Below are positions 41,238 through 49,338 of a stretch of 64,000 nt of DNA, in pieces. Below the pieces are notes generated by a model. It saw nothing but the letters and a program-made list of their open reading frames with translations, was not told the DNA's origin and made no database searches. Source of the DNA: Leifsonia sp. 71-9 (lineage in GTDB: Bacteria > Actinomycetota > Actinomycetes > Actinomycetales > Microbacteriaceae); NCBI RefSeq assembly GCF_001898805.1, contig NZ_MKVJ01000003.1, forward strand, positions 1-64,000. Reading direction: 5' to 3'. Both the position numbers and the translations under genes were made by a program. Within the stretch, counting starts at the first letter, position 1. Each line of letters opens with the position of its first letter.

Positions 41238-42112
41238 CGGCCGCCGCCGACGCGCGCGCCCTGCGCCCGCGTCCCGTGCCGGGTGAGGCCGTCCGCCGGG
41301 CGTCGCGCCTGCCGCGCATCCTGGTCGCCGTGCTGCTCGTGGCGCTGATCGCCGCCGCCTTCCTGCTGCTGAACGCCGCCACCGCGCACGCCGAGCCGAC
41401 TCCCGTCCCGACGCCGAACGGACCGAGCGGCCCCGGCGGCACGGGCGGCATCACCGTCGACATCAACGGCCCCAACGGCACTCCGAGCGCCGCCATCCTG
41501 ACCCTGCTCGGCATCACTGTGCTGTCGGTCGCGCCGGCCCTGCTGCTGATGATGTCGTCGTTCACGAAGATCTTCGTGGTGCTCGCCATCACCCGCAACG
41601 CGCTGGCCCTCCCGTCCATCCCGCCGAACCAGGTGCTCGCCGGCCTCGCGCTGTTCCTGAGCCTGTTCATCATGAGCCCGGTGCTGGTCGACATCAACAA
41701 CCTCGCGGTGCAGCCCTACCTCGCCGGTCACATCGACTTCACGGCGGCGGTGCACGCGGCGGAGGCGCCCCTGCGCGGGTTCATGGCGGCGCACACCCGC
41801 GAGGAGGACATCGCGCTGATGACGCGCGCGGCCGGGCGCCCGAACCCCGAGAACGCGGCGTCCGTCCCGCTGCTGACGCTCATCCCGGCGTTCATGATCT
41901 CGGAGCTGCGGGCCGCGTTCATCATCGGCTTCGTGATCTTCGTGCCGTTCCTCGTGATCGACATGGTCGTCTCGGCGGCGCTGATGTCGATGGGCATGAT
42001 GATGCTGCCGCCGGTGATGATCTCGCTGCCGTTCAAGATCCTGCTGTTCGTGCTGGTCGACGGCTGGGGCCTCATCGTCACGAGCCTGATCACGAGCTAC
42101 CGGGGCGGCTGA
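41234..42112 (+). CDS. fliP: FliP, export gate protein
   Basis: A 292-residue export gate subunit with about four membrane helices and a signal-like first helix near 25-48 (VAVLLVALIAAAFLLLNAATAHA). Signature: LLMMSSFTKIFVVLAITRNALALPSIPPNQVLAGLALFLSLFIMSP and RAAFIIGFVIFVPFLVIDMVVSAALMSMGMMMLPPVMISLPFKILLFVLVDGW. GTG 41234 overlaps the fliO stop; ATG 41198 within fliO is a less likely start. Confidence 0.95.
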   Translation: MTAAADARALRPRPVPGEAVRRASRLPRILVAVLLVALIAAAFLLLNAATAHAEPTPVPTPNGPSGPGGTGGITVDINGPNGTPSAAILTLLGITVLSVAPALLLMMSSFTKIFVVLAITRNALALPSIPPNQVLAGLALFLSLFIMSPVLVDINNLAVQPYLAGHIDFTAAVHAAEAPLRGFMAAHTREEDIALMTRAAGRPNPENAASVPLLTLIPAFMISELRAAFIIGFVIFVPFLVIDMVVSAALMSMGMMMLPPVMISLPFKILLFVLVDGWGLIVTSLITSYRGG

Positions 42113-42387
42113 TGAACGCCAACGCCGTCCTCGACATCGCCATGCAGGGCCTCCTGGTCACGGCGAAGCTCGCCGCGCCCATCGTGGTGACGGCGCTCGT
42201 CGTGGGCTTCGCGATCTCGCTGATCCAGTCGATCACGCAGATCCAGGAGGTCACGCTCTCGTTCGTGCCGAAGGCCGCGGCGGTCGCCATCGCCCTGCTC
42301 GTGTGCGGCCAGTGGATGATCGCGGAGCTGATCAGCTTCACGAACATGCTCTTCGAGAAGATCCCGTCCCTCCTCGGCGGTGGCTGA
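42112..42387 (+). CDS. fliQ: FliQ, export gate protein
   Basis: A 91-residue protein with two membrane helices and the signature PIVVTALVVGFAISLIQSITQIQEVTLSFVPK. It forms the FliPQR gate core. It overlaps both fliP and fliR by 1 base. Confidence 0.97.
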   Translation: MNANAVLDIAMQGLLVTAKLAAPIVVTALVVGFAISLIQSITQIQEVTLSFVPKAAAVAIALLVCGQWMIAELISFTNMLFEKIPSLLGGG

Positions 42388-43148
42388 TGTTCATCCCCAT
42401 CGACCTGGCGTCGATCGAGGCGGTGGCGCTGGCCTCGCTGCGGATGGTCGCCTTCCTGGTGATCGCCCCGCCGTTCTCGTACAACGGCTTCCCGGCGCAG
42501 GTGAAGGGGATGCTGGCGATCGGTCTCGCGATCGCGGTGGCCCCGCGCGTGGGCGCCGGCTACCAGTCCGGTGACACCGGCGCCTTCCTGCTCGACATGG
42601 TGCGGGAGCTGGCCGTCGGCGCAACGCTGGGCTTCCTGGTGTTCCTGGTGTTCTCGGCGATCCAGTCGGCAGGCAGCTTCATCGACCTGTTCGGCGGCTT
42701 CCAGCTGGCGCAGGCGTTCGATCCGCAGGCGATGATCAACGGCGCGCAGTTCACCCGCCTGTTCCAGCTGACCGCGCTGGCCCTGCTGTTCGCCACCGGC
42801 GGCTACCAGCTGATCATCGGCGGCCTGGTGCGCACGTTCGACGCGATCCCGCTCGCGGGCGGCTTCGACCTGGCCGACCCGGCGAAGGAGATGGTCACCG
42901 GGGTGACCCAGATGTTCCTCGCGGCGCTGCAGATCGCGGGGCCGCTGATCGTGGTGTTGTTCCTCGCCGACGTGGGCCTCGGCCTCCTGACCCGCGTGGC
43001 GCCCGCGCTCAACGCGTTCGCGCTCGGCTTCCCGCTGAAGATCATGCTGACCGTCGTGCTGTCGGGCATCGTCGTCGTCGCCCTGCCGGGCGTCGTCTCC
43101 GGGCTGACCGACACCGCGGTCAAGACGATCCTGGGGGTGACGCGGTGA
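42387..43148 (+). CDS. fliR: FliR, export gate protein
   Basis: A 253-residue polytopic protein, matching FliR: RMVAFLVIAPPFSYNGFPAQVKGMLAIGLAIAV, DMVRELAVGATLGFLVFLVFSAIQSAGSFIDLFGGFQLAQAFDP, VGLGLLTRVAPALNAFALGFPLKIMLTVV. Start ATG 42387. It overlaps flhB by 4 bases. Confidence 0.96.
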   Translation: MFIPIDLASIEAVALASLRMVAFLVIAPPFSYNGFPAQVKGMLAIGLAIAVAPRVGAGYQSGDTGAFLLDMVRELAVGATLGFLVFLVFSAIQSAGSFIDLFGGFQLAQAFDPQAMINGAQFTRLFQLTALALLFATGGYQLIIGGLVRTFDAIPLAGGFDLADPAKEMVTGVTQMFLAALQIAGPLIVVLFLADVGLGLLTRVAPALNAFALGFPLKIMLTVVLSGIVVVALPGVVSGLTDTAVKTILGVTR

Positions 43149-44239
43149 GCGACGCCCAGGAACGCACCGAGCAGGCGACCGAGAAGCGGATGAAGGAGGC
43201 CCGCGAGAAGGGCCGCCTCGGCAAGTCCAACGACCTCACCGCGTGGGTGGGGGTCGGCGCCGCCGCCGTCATGCTGCCGTTCACCATCCAGCTCGGCACG
43301 AACGCCGCGGTCGACCAGATGTACACGGTGCGCTCGGTGATCGAGTCGCCCGACCCGGCGAAGGCGGTCGCCGCGCTCGGGGCCGGGCTCGCCAGCATCC
43401 TGCCCACCATCGGGGCGCTGCTCGCCGTCGGTGCGATCGCGATCATCGGCGCGGCCGCGGCGCAGGGCGGCGTGCACCTCAAGAAGCTCGAGGGCAAGTA
43501 CGAGCAGTTCAACATCGTCACCGGCATCGGCCGGGTGTTCGGGATGCGCGCCCTCTGGGAGGGGGCGAAGACCCTCCTCAAGTCCGCCGTCGTCGGCATC
43601 GGCCTCTACCTCGTCGTGCAGGGCCTCATGCCCGTGCTGCTGATGGCGGGCAGCCTGTCGCTGTCGTCGCTGCTGGAGGCGGCGCAGGCGGGCGCGGCGG
43701 GCCTCCTCCAGGCGGCGATCGGCGCGGGCCTCGTGCTCGCCGCGCTCGACGTGCTCGTCGTCATGCGCCGCAACCGCAAGCAGACGCGCATGACCAAGCG
43801 CGAGGTGCGCGACGAGAACAAGAACTCGGACGGCGACCCGCTGATCCGGTCGCAGCGCCGTGCGCGGCAGCTGGCGATGAGCCGCAACCGGATGATCTCG
43901 GCGATCGGGAGCTCGGACGTCGTGCTCGTGAACCCGACCCACATCGCCATCGCGATCAAGTACGAGCCCGGCAAGTCCGCGCCGCGCGTCGTCGCGAAGG
44001 GCGCCGGCGTCATCGCGCAGCGCATCCGCGAGAAGGCGGAGGAGGAGCGCGTGCCGATCGTCAAGGACATCCCCCTCGCCCGGGCCCTCCACGCCGGCTG
44101 CAAGCTCGGCGACGAGATCCCGGTCGAGCTCTACAACTCGGTGGCGCGCGTGCTCGCGTTCGTCATGTCGCTGAAGTCCCGCGGCGCCGCCACCGGCATC
44201 CACACGATGACCCCCACCCCGCTAGGAGGGCTCACATGA
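43145..44239 (+). CDS. flhB: FlhB, export substrate-specificity switch
   Basis: A 364-residue protein. The N-terminus is EQATEKRMKEAREKGRLGKSNDLT, followed by four membrane helices and a cytoplasmic domain holding the autocleavage NPTH motif (VVLVNPTHIAIAIKYEPG, about residue 260) and DIPLARALHAGCKLGDEIPVELYNSVARVLAFV. FlhB is cut between Asn and Pro and switches export on FliK contact. Start GTG 43145 overlapping fliR. Confidence 0.97.
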   Translation: MSDAQERTEQATEKRMKEAREKGRLGKSNDLTAWVGVGAAAVMLPFTIQLGTNAAVDQMYTVRSVIESPDPAKAVAALGAGLASILPTIGALLAVGAIAIIGAAAAQGGVHLKKLEGKYEQFNIVTGIGRVFGMRALWEGAKTLLKSAVVGIGLYLVVQGLMPVLLMAGSLSLSSLLEAAQAGAAGLLQAAIGAGLVLAALDVLVVMRRNRKQTRMTKREVRDENKNSDGDPLIRSQRRARQLAMSRNRMISAIGSSDVVLVNPTHIAIAIKYEPGKSAPRVVAKGAGVIAQRIREKAEEERVPIVKDIPLARALHAGCKLGDEIPVELYNSVARVLAFVMSLKSRGAATGIHTMTPTPLGGLT

Positions 44240-46293
44240 AGTCGAGCAACGGACTCGGTGCCAAGGTCGCCGTGCCGATCGGCGTCGTCGGCATCATCAT
44301 GCTGCTGGTGGTCCCCGTGCCCGCCTGGCTGCTGGACACCCTGATCATCGTGAACATCATGCTCGCGCTGGTCATCCTGCTGACCACGATGTTCGCGAAG
44401 AAGCCGCTCGACTTCTCCGTCTTCCCGTCGCTGCTGCTCGTCGCGACACTGTTCCGGCTCGGCCTCAACGTCGCCTCCACCCGCCTCGTGCTGGGCGATG
44501 GATTCGCCGGGCAGGTCATCCAGGCGTTCGGTCACGTGGCCGTGGGCGGGTCGATCATCATCGGTGCGGTCGTGTTCCTCATCCTCGTCGTCATCCAGTT
44601 CATCGTGGTGACGAAGGGTGCCGAGCGCGTCGCCGAGGTGGGCGCGCGCTTCACCCTCGACGCCATGCCGGGCAAGCAGATGGCGATCGACGCCGACCTC
44701 AACGCCGGGCTGATCACCGAGGAGCAGGCCAGGCAGCGCCGCGCGGAGGTCTCGGCCGAGGCCGACTTCTACGGCGCGATGGACGGTGCGAGCAAGTTCG
44801 TCAAGGGCGACGCGATCGCGGGCATCCTGATCATCATCATCAACGTGGTCGGCGGCATCGCGATCGGCATGATCCAGCGCGGGATGGAGATCGGCGACGC
44901 CGTCAACACCTACACGCTGCTGACCATCGGCGACGGCCTCGTCACGCAGATCCCGGCGCTGCTCATGGCCGTCTCGACCGGCATGATCGTGACCCGGTCC
45001 AACGCCGAGAGCGACATCGGCACGACCGCGAGCGGGCAGCTCAGCCAGTCGCGCAACGCGCTGACGATCGCGGGATGCGCGGCGATCGTGATGGCGCTCA
45101 TCCCGGGCATGCCGCCCATCCCGTTCGTGCTCGTCGGCGCGTTCCTCATCCTCGCCGCCCAGCGCATCAAGACCCGACAGGCGGAGCAGAAGAAGGTGGA
45201 GGCGGCCAAGAAGGCGGTGGCCACCGCCGGCACGGGCGAGACCACGGACGACCTCATGGACCAGATGCGCGTCCACGCGCTCGAGATCACCCTCGCGCCC
45301 GACCTGGTCGACATCGTCAGCGGCGCCTCAGACGACCTGCTCGCCCGCGTGCGGGCGCTGCGCCGCAAGATCGCCCTCGAGCTGGGCGTGATCGTGCCGC
45401 CGGTGCGCACGCGCGACTCGGCCGAACTGCCGCCCTCCACCTACGTCATCAAGATCGCCGGGGTGGAGGCGGGGCGCGGCCAGGCGCCGTCCGGCCGGGT
45501 GCTCGCGCTCGGCGACGCGCTCGACTCCCTCCCGGGCACGCCGACCATCGAGCCGGTGTTCGGCCTCCCGGCCAAGTGGATCCCGAGCGAGATGCGGCAC
45601 AGCGCCGAGCTCGGCGGCGCGACCGTGATCGATCGCGTCTCGGTGCTCATCACCCACCTGTCGTCGATCATCACGGCCAACGCCGGGCGCCTGCTCACCC
45701 GGGAGGACGTGCGCCAGCTCACTGAGGGCGTAAAGCAGGTCAACCCGGCGGCGGTGGAGGAGCTCGTCCCGGGCCTGCTGTCGCTCGCCGAGGTGCAGCG
45801 CGTGCTGCAGGGGCTGCTGGCCGAGCAGGTGCCGATCAACGACCTCCCGCGCATCCTGGAGGCGCTCGCGCTGCGAGCGAAGGTCTCCAACGATCCGGAG
45901 GGCCTGATCGAGGCCGCCCGCTCGGCGCTCGGGCCCGCGGTCGTCGCCCCGCACCTCGACGGCGACGTGCTGCGCGTCATCATGATCGACCCCGGCCTGG
46001 AGCAGTCGATGCTCGAGGGGCTGCGGCCGTCGGAGCTCGGCACGCAGATCGTGCTCGATCCGGCCCGGCTGGAGGCCGTGATGTCCTCGCTGAAGCAGAC
46101 CGCCGGCCAGCTCGACGACCTGGGCGTCTCGGCGGTGCTCGTGTGCGCGCCGGCCCTGCGGCCCGCCATCCGCCGGCTCGTCGCCGGCCAGCTCAGCGGG
46201 CTGCCCGTGCTGTCGTACCAGGAGGTCACCGCCGTGCAGGCCAACATCGAGACCGTCGGGGTGGTGAGAGGTGCCGAGTCGATCGCGGCCTGA
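44236..46293 (+). CDS. flhA: FlhA, export gate and chaperone docking protein
   Basis: A 685-residue FHIPEP family protein. Eight N-terminal membrane helices (about 12-320) contain FPSLLLVATLFRLGLNVASTRLVL and the signature RVAEVGARFTLDAMPGKQMAIDADLNAGLI. A large cytoplasmic domain (about 360-685) receives chaperones. Start ATG 44236 with CTAGGAGGG upstream, overlapping flhB (ATGA). Confidence 0.97.
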   Translation: MKSSNGLGAKVAVPIGVVGIIMLLVVPVPAWLLDTLIIVNIMLALVILLTTMFAKKPLDFSVFPSLLLVATLFRLGLNVASTRLVLGDGFAGQVIQAFGHVAVGGSIIIGAVVFLILVVIQFIVVTKGAERVAEVGARFTLDAMPGKQMAIDADLNAGLITEEQARQRRAEVSAEADFYGAMDGASKFVKGDAIAGILIIIINVVGGIAIGMIQRGMEIGDAVNTYTLLTIGDGLVTQIPALLMAVSTGMIVTRSNAESDIGTTASGQLSQSRNALTIAGCAAIVMALIPGMPPIPFVLVGAFLILAAQRIKTRQAEQKKVEAAKKAVATAGTGETTDDLMDQMRVHALEITLAPDLVDIVSGASDDLLARVRALRRKIALELGVIVPPVRTRDSAELPPSTYVIKIAGVEAGRGQAPSGRVLALGDALDSLPGTPTIEPVFGLPAKWIPSEMRHSAELGGATVIDRVSVLITHLSSIITANAGRLLTREDVRQLTEGVKQVNPAAVEELVPGLLSLAEVQRVLQGLLAEQVPINDLPRILEALALRAKVSNDPEGLIEAARSALGPAVVAPHLDGDVLRVIMIDPGLEQSMLEGLRPSELGTQIVLDPARLEAVMSSLKQTAGQLDDLGVSAVLVCAPALRPAIRRLVAGQLSGLPVLSYQEVTAVQANIETVGVVRGAESIAA

Positions 46294-46951
46294 GTGGCTC
46301 GGACCCGAGACGGACGACATCACACCCGCCGTCTCGACCTCGTCGCACGCGTTCCAGGCGATCCTCGACGACCTCGTGCGGACGCTGGATGCGCCGGTGG
46401 GGCCTCCCGCCGCCGCTGCGGGAGCCCTGTCGGCCGACGACGCCCATTCGTTGACGGCGCCTGCCTCGTCAGCGTCCGCCTCGCCGTCGGCTGACGACAC
46501 GGCGCTCGCCGGACCTCCCCCCGCCCGCCTGCAGGGCAGGGGCGACCTCACGATCGTCGTCGGGTTCGGCGGCGACGCCAGGGAGGCCGCCCGCATCCTG
46601 GCCGAGGGGGCGGACGCCGCCGTGCATCCCGTCTCCGACCGCCGCGCCGCCCTGGCCGCCCGCGCCGAGGGCGTGCGTCGCGGCTGCGCGATCGTCGCGC
46701 CCGTCGAATTGGATGCGGTGGATGCGGTGGCCGCGCTCGCCGCGGACCTCGCCTCCATCGCCCCCGACCAGGTCTGGGTCGCGGTCGACGTCTCCCGCCG
46801 CCTCGACGACACGCGCCGCTGGGTCGGCGAGGTGGACGCCGTCCTCGCCGTCGACGGCATCGCCGCCACCGGCGCCCGCCGCACCGCGGGCCCGCACGGC
46901 CTCGCCGCGCTCGCCCGCCCCGTCCTCTGGCTGGACGCACCGCCCGCCTGA
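46271..46951 (+). CDS. Unknown protein in the FlhF position after flhA
   Basis: A 226-residue protein. It begins at GTG 46271, overlapping flhA by 23 bases, so it is translated with it. Residues ~1-80 are low-complexity (SSASASPSADD). Residues ~85-220 alternate strands and helices (GDLTIVVGFGGDAREAARILAEGAD, GCAIVAPVELDAVDAV, DQVWVAVDVSRRLDDTRRWVGEVDAVLAVDGIAATG). This is where FlhF (an SRP-like GTPase) is normally encoded. The glycine-rich segment VVGFGGDARE could be a lost P-loop, but no GKT/S is present. Homology to FlhF is a guess. Confidence 0.6.
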   Translation: MPSRSRPEWLGPETDDITPAVSTSSHAFQAILDDLVRTLDAPVGPPAAAAGALSADDAHSLTAPASSASASPSADDTALAGPPPARLQGRGDLTIVVGFGGDAREAARILAEGADAAVHPVSDRRAALAARAEGVRRGCAIVAPVELDAVDAVAALAADLASIAPDQVWVAVDVSRRLDDTRRWVGEVDAVLAVDGIAATGARRTAGPHGLAALARPVLWLDAPPA

Positions 46952-46968
46952 CGCGCCCCACACGCTCG

Positions 46969-47026
46969 CGAGGTGTGACTAGTTGCGGGTATTCGGGCCC
47001 CGATACCCGCAACAACTCACCCCTCG
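46969..47026. repeat. Long palindrome C between the flhA-linked gene and csrA
   Basis: Arms of about 27 bases (cores GTTGCGGGTAT and ATACCCGCAAC) with a GGCC centre; the outer ends CGAGG/CCTCG also pair. It has the general plan of palindromes A and B (TTGCG near the middle of each arm). Probably a terminator, directly before the csrA promoter. Confidence 0.8.
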
Positions 47027-47042
47027 GCGGCCGGTCCCCGGC

Positions 47043-47048
47043 TAGGCT
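47043..47048 (+). promoter_or_regulatory. Leaderless -10 box (TAGGCT) for csrA
   Basis: TAGGCT ends six bases before ATG 47055; no ribosome-binding site. csrA thus appears to have its own, non-sigma-28 promoter. Confidence 0.65.
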
Positions 47049-47054
47049 GAAACA

Positions 47055-47291
47055 ATGCTGGTATTGACGCGGAAGCCGGGTGAGCGGGTGCTCATCGGCG
47101 ACGACATCGTCGTGACGATCCTCGACGCGCGCGGCGACGGCATCCGGATCGGGATCGACGCCCCGCGGGGCATCCGCATCCAGCGCGACGAGGTCGTCAA
47201 GGCCGTCACCGAGGCCAACCAGGAGGCCACCGAGCAGGCCGCCGGCACCGCCGACCCCGAAGCCCTCATCAAGAAGTCACTCGGCCTCTGA
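47055..47291 (+). CDS. csrA: CsrA, carbon storage/flagellin translation regulator
   Basis: A 78-residue RNA-binding protein. The core MLVLTRKPGERVLIGDDIVVTIL and IRIGIDAPRGIRIQRDEV match CsrA strand for strand. The tail after residue 50 is longer than enteric CsrA and resembles Gram-positive ones. It binds GGA motifs at ribosome-binding sites; flagellin mRNA is the usual target when FliW is present. Ends 129 bases before the convergent SDR gene. Confidence 0.96.
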   Translation: MLVLTRKPGERVLIGDDIVVTILDARGDGIRIGIDAPRGIRIQRDEVVKAVTEANQEATEQAAGTADPEALIKKSLGL

Positions 47292-47316
47292 CGCTTCGCC
47301 GTCACCCGCCCAACCC

Positions 47317-47385
47317 CCTGAGCAGACGCAACACGCCCTCCTCCGCGCCGTTTCAGGGCGGAAAAGGGCGTGTCGTGACGTCTCA
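47317..47385. repeat. Long palindrome D between csrA and the SDR gene
   Basis: Arms of about 29 bases (CTGAG...CACGCCCT / AGGGCGTGT...CTCAG) with a few mismatches. The core CACGCCCT...GGGCGTGT and the tail TGACGTCTCA recur in the element at 55258-55318. It lies between convergent genes. Confidence 0.75.
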
Positions 47386-47419
47386 GCGCCGACGGGCAGG
47401 GGCGCGGGGAGGGTCGCCG

Positions 47420-48178
47420 TTACGCGATTCCTCCGCCGTCGACGACGAGGGCGGAGCCCGTGACGTACGACGACTCGTCGCTCGCGAGCCACACCACGGC
47501 GGCCGCGATCTCGGTCGGCTCGCCCATGCGGCCCAGCGGGCGGTCGGCGGCGTCGGCGAGGAAGGCTCCCGCCTCCTGGCCGAGCTGGCGGGCCTCGTCG
47601 CGCAGCATCCCGGTGTTCACGTCGCCCGGGTTGACGGAGTTGACGCGGATGCCCTGGGGGCCGTGGTCGATCGCGAGGGCGCGGGTCATGTTGACGACGG
47701 CGCCCTTGGAGGCGCAGTACGAGATGGCCTGGCCGCCGCCCTTGAGCCCCCAGCCGCTGCCGGTGTTGATGATGGAGCCCTTGCCCGAGGCAGCCATGAC
47801 CGGGACGACGTGCTTGCACATGAGGAAGATGCCGCGCACGTTGACGCCGAAGACGCGATCCCACTCCTCGACGGTGGTCTCGACGGCGGTGGTGCGGCGG
47901 ATGATGCCCGCGTTGTTGAAGGCGATGTCGAGGCCGCCGAACGCGTCGACGGCGGTGGCGACGGCGCGTTCGACGTCGGGCTCGGCCGAGACGTCGGCCG
48001 CGATGGCGAGGGCCTCGCCGCCCGCGGCGCGGATCTCGGCGGCGACGGCCTCCGCGGCCTCCTGCTGCAGGTCGACGACCGCGACGCGGGCGCCTTCGGC
48101 GGCGAGGGCGAGGGAGGTGGCGCGGCCGATGCCACCCGCTCCTCCGGTGACGATGGCGGACTTGCCGGCTAGACGCAT
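47420..48178 (-). CDS. SDR-family NAD(P)-dependent oxidoreductase
   Basis: A 252-residue classical short-chain dehydrogenase: TGGAGGIG cofactor motif at about 11-18, NNAG at ~87, catalytic Ser in INTGSGWG and Tyr-Lys in YCASKG near 152-156, and PGDVNTGM. D38-like acidic residue after strand beta2 (VVDLQQEA) suggests NAD(H) preference. Start ATG 48178, overlapping the previous gene by 10 bases. Last gene of the GH42 operon, so probably oxidises or reduces a product of that pathway. Confidence 0.9.
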   Translation of the reverse strand: MRLAGKSAIVTGGAGGIGRATSLALAAEGARVAVVDLQQEAAEAVAAEIRAAGGEALAIAADVSAEPDVERAVATAVDAFGGLDIAFNNAGIIRRTTAVETTVEEWDRVFGVNVRGIFLMCKHVVPVMAASGKGSIINTGSGWGLKGGGQAISYCASKGAVVNMTRALAIDHGPQGIRVNSVNPGDVNTGMLRDEARQLGQEAGAFLADAADRPLGRMGEPTEIAAAVVWLASDESSYVTGSALVVDGGGIA

Positions 48179-49338
48179 TCGGGATCTCCTTCGATGGGGG
48201 CCGCGGTGGCGGCACTGACAGGGTAGATGCTCGCCGTGGCGGGCCCGGTGACCACCGTGAGGTGGCCGGCCAGCCGTGCGTCGAGCGCGGGGTCGCCGGT
48301 GTCGACCAGCAGGGGCCGGCCGGCGAGGTCGATGAGTTTCTGCTCGGTGGCGACCACGAGCAGGGGATGCGGCCCGAGCGCCGCGACGACGCGCGGCGAG
48401 AGCTGCTGGTTGCCGCGGCCGAGCACGAAGCCCTGGCCGCCGATGACGGTGACGACGGCCTGCGCGGGGCGCCCGGCGACGGCGGCGAGAGCCTGGTCGG
48501 CGGTGATGTCGCGGGCGACGAGGCGCCCGTCTTCGACGACGTCGACGCCGAGCGGGGTGGTGTGGAGGCCGAGCACGCGGCCGAGCGCGGCGGTCGTGCC
48601 GCCGGGGCCGAGCAGGTAGCGCACGCCGGGGAGCATGCGCGCGGCGGCGCCGGTCGCGGCGCGGTGCACGGCTTCCCGCTCGCTCGCGGGGGTGGCGGCC
48701 TTGCGCGCCTGCGTGCGGCCGGGGGCGGACGGGACGGGCACGAGCGCGAACAGCCGCGGGTCCGGGCGGCCGGCGCGCATGAGCTCCTCGTCGAGGTCGA
48801 GCACCTCGGCCTCGACCGTCGGCAGCGCGCCGTCGGTCCAGGAGGCCGCGAGCGCGCCGGCGGCGGCCGGGCCGACCGCGAAGCACCCCGAGTACATCTT
48901 CACGCCGGCCGGGATGCCGAGCACCGGGACGCCCGACGGGAGGCCGCGCGCGACATCCCGGGCCGTGCCGTCGCCGCCCGCGAAGAGCACGAGCGTCGCC
49001 CCCGCGCCGTGCAGGGCGGACGCGGCGCGTGCCGTGTCATCCGGCGAGGTGGAGGTGGAGGTGGAGGTGGAGGCGGAGGCGGAGGCGCTGTACACGACCC
49101 GCGGGACCAGCCCCGCCTCCCGCACCGCGTCCTCGCCCATCGCGCCCGCCGCCGTGAGCACTTCGGCTCCGGCATGCGCGGCCGCGAGCACACGCAGCGC
49201 CTCCACGGCCCGCGACGACGCCCGCGGGCGGCCGCCGCGACGCAGCGCCTCCCGCTGCACCGCGGCGCCATCGCTTCCGGCCAGACCCGCGGGCCCGCCG
49301 ATCCCCGCGAGCGGGTTCACGACGAGCCCGACGCTCAT
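48169..49338 (-). CDS. AcoX-like / ATP-NAD kinase-family protein (COG3199)
   Basis: A 389-residue protein of the diacylglycerol/NAD-kinase fold: N-terminal GLVVNPLAGIGGP, the GGDGT motif (LVLFAGGDGTARDVARGL, about residue 118) and VPVLGIPAGVKMYSGCFAVGP. COG3199 members such as AcoX accompany acetoin or 2-ketone metabolism; the exact reaction is not established. An unusual Ser-Ala/Ser-Thr run near residues 84-98 comes from a hexanucleotide repeat. Start ATG 49338 overlaps gcvPB by 4 bases. Confidence 0.82.
   Translation of the reverse strand: MSVGLVVNPLAGIGGPAGLAGSDGAAVQREALRRGGRPRASSRAVEALRVLAAAHAGAEVLTAAGAMGEDAVREAGLVPRVVYSASASASTSTSTSTSPDDTARAASALHGAGATLVLFAGGDGTARDVARGLPSGVPVLGIPAGVKMYSGCFAVGPAAAGALAASWTDGALPTVEAEVLDLDEELMRAGRPDPRLFALVPVPSAPGRTQARKAATPASEREAVHRAATGAAARMLPGVRYLLGPGGTTAALGRVLGLHTTPLGVDVVEDGRLVARDITADQALAAVAGRPAQAVVTVIGGQGFVLGRGNQQLSPRVVAALGPHPLLVVATEQKLIDLAGRPLLVDTGDPALDARLAGHLTVVTGPATASIYPVSAATAAPIEGDPECV
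49043..49089 (+). repeat. Hexanucleotide tandem repeat (GGAGGT/GGAGGC)
   Basis: About seven units of GAGGTG or GAGGCG within the AcoX-like gene. Units are 6 bp, so changes keep the frame and alter an (SA/ST) run in a linker at residues ~84-98. Confidence 0.85.
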
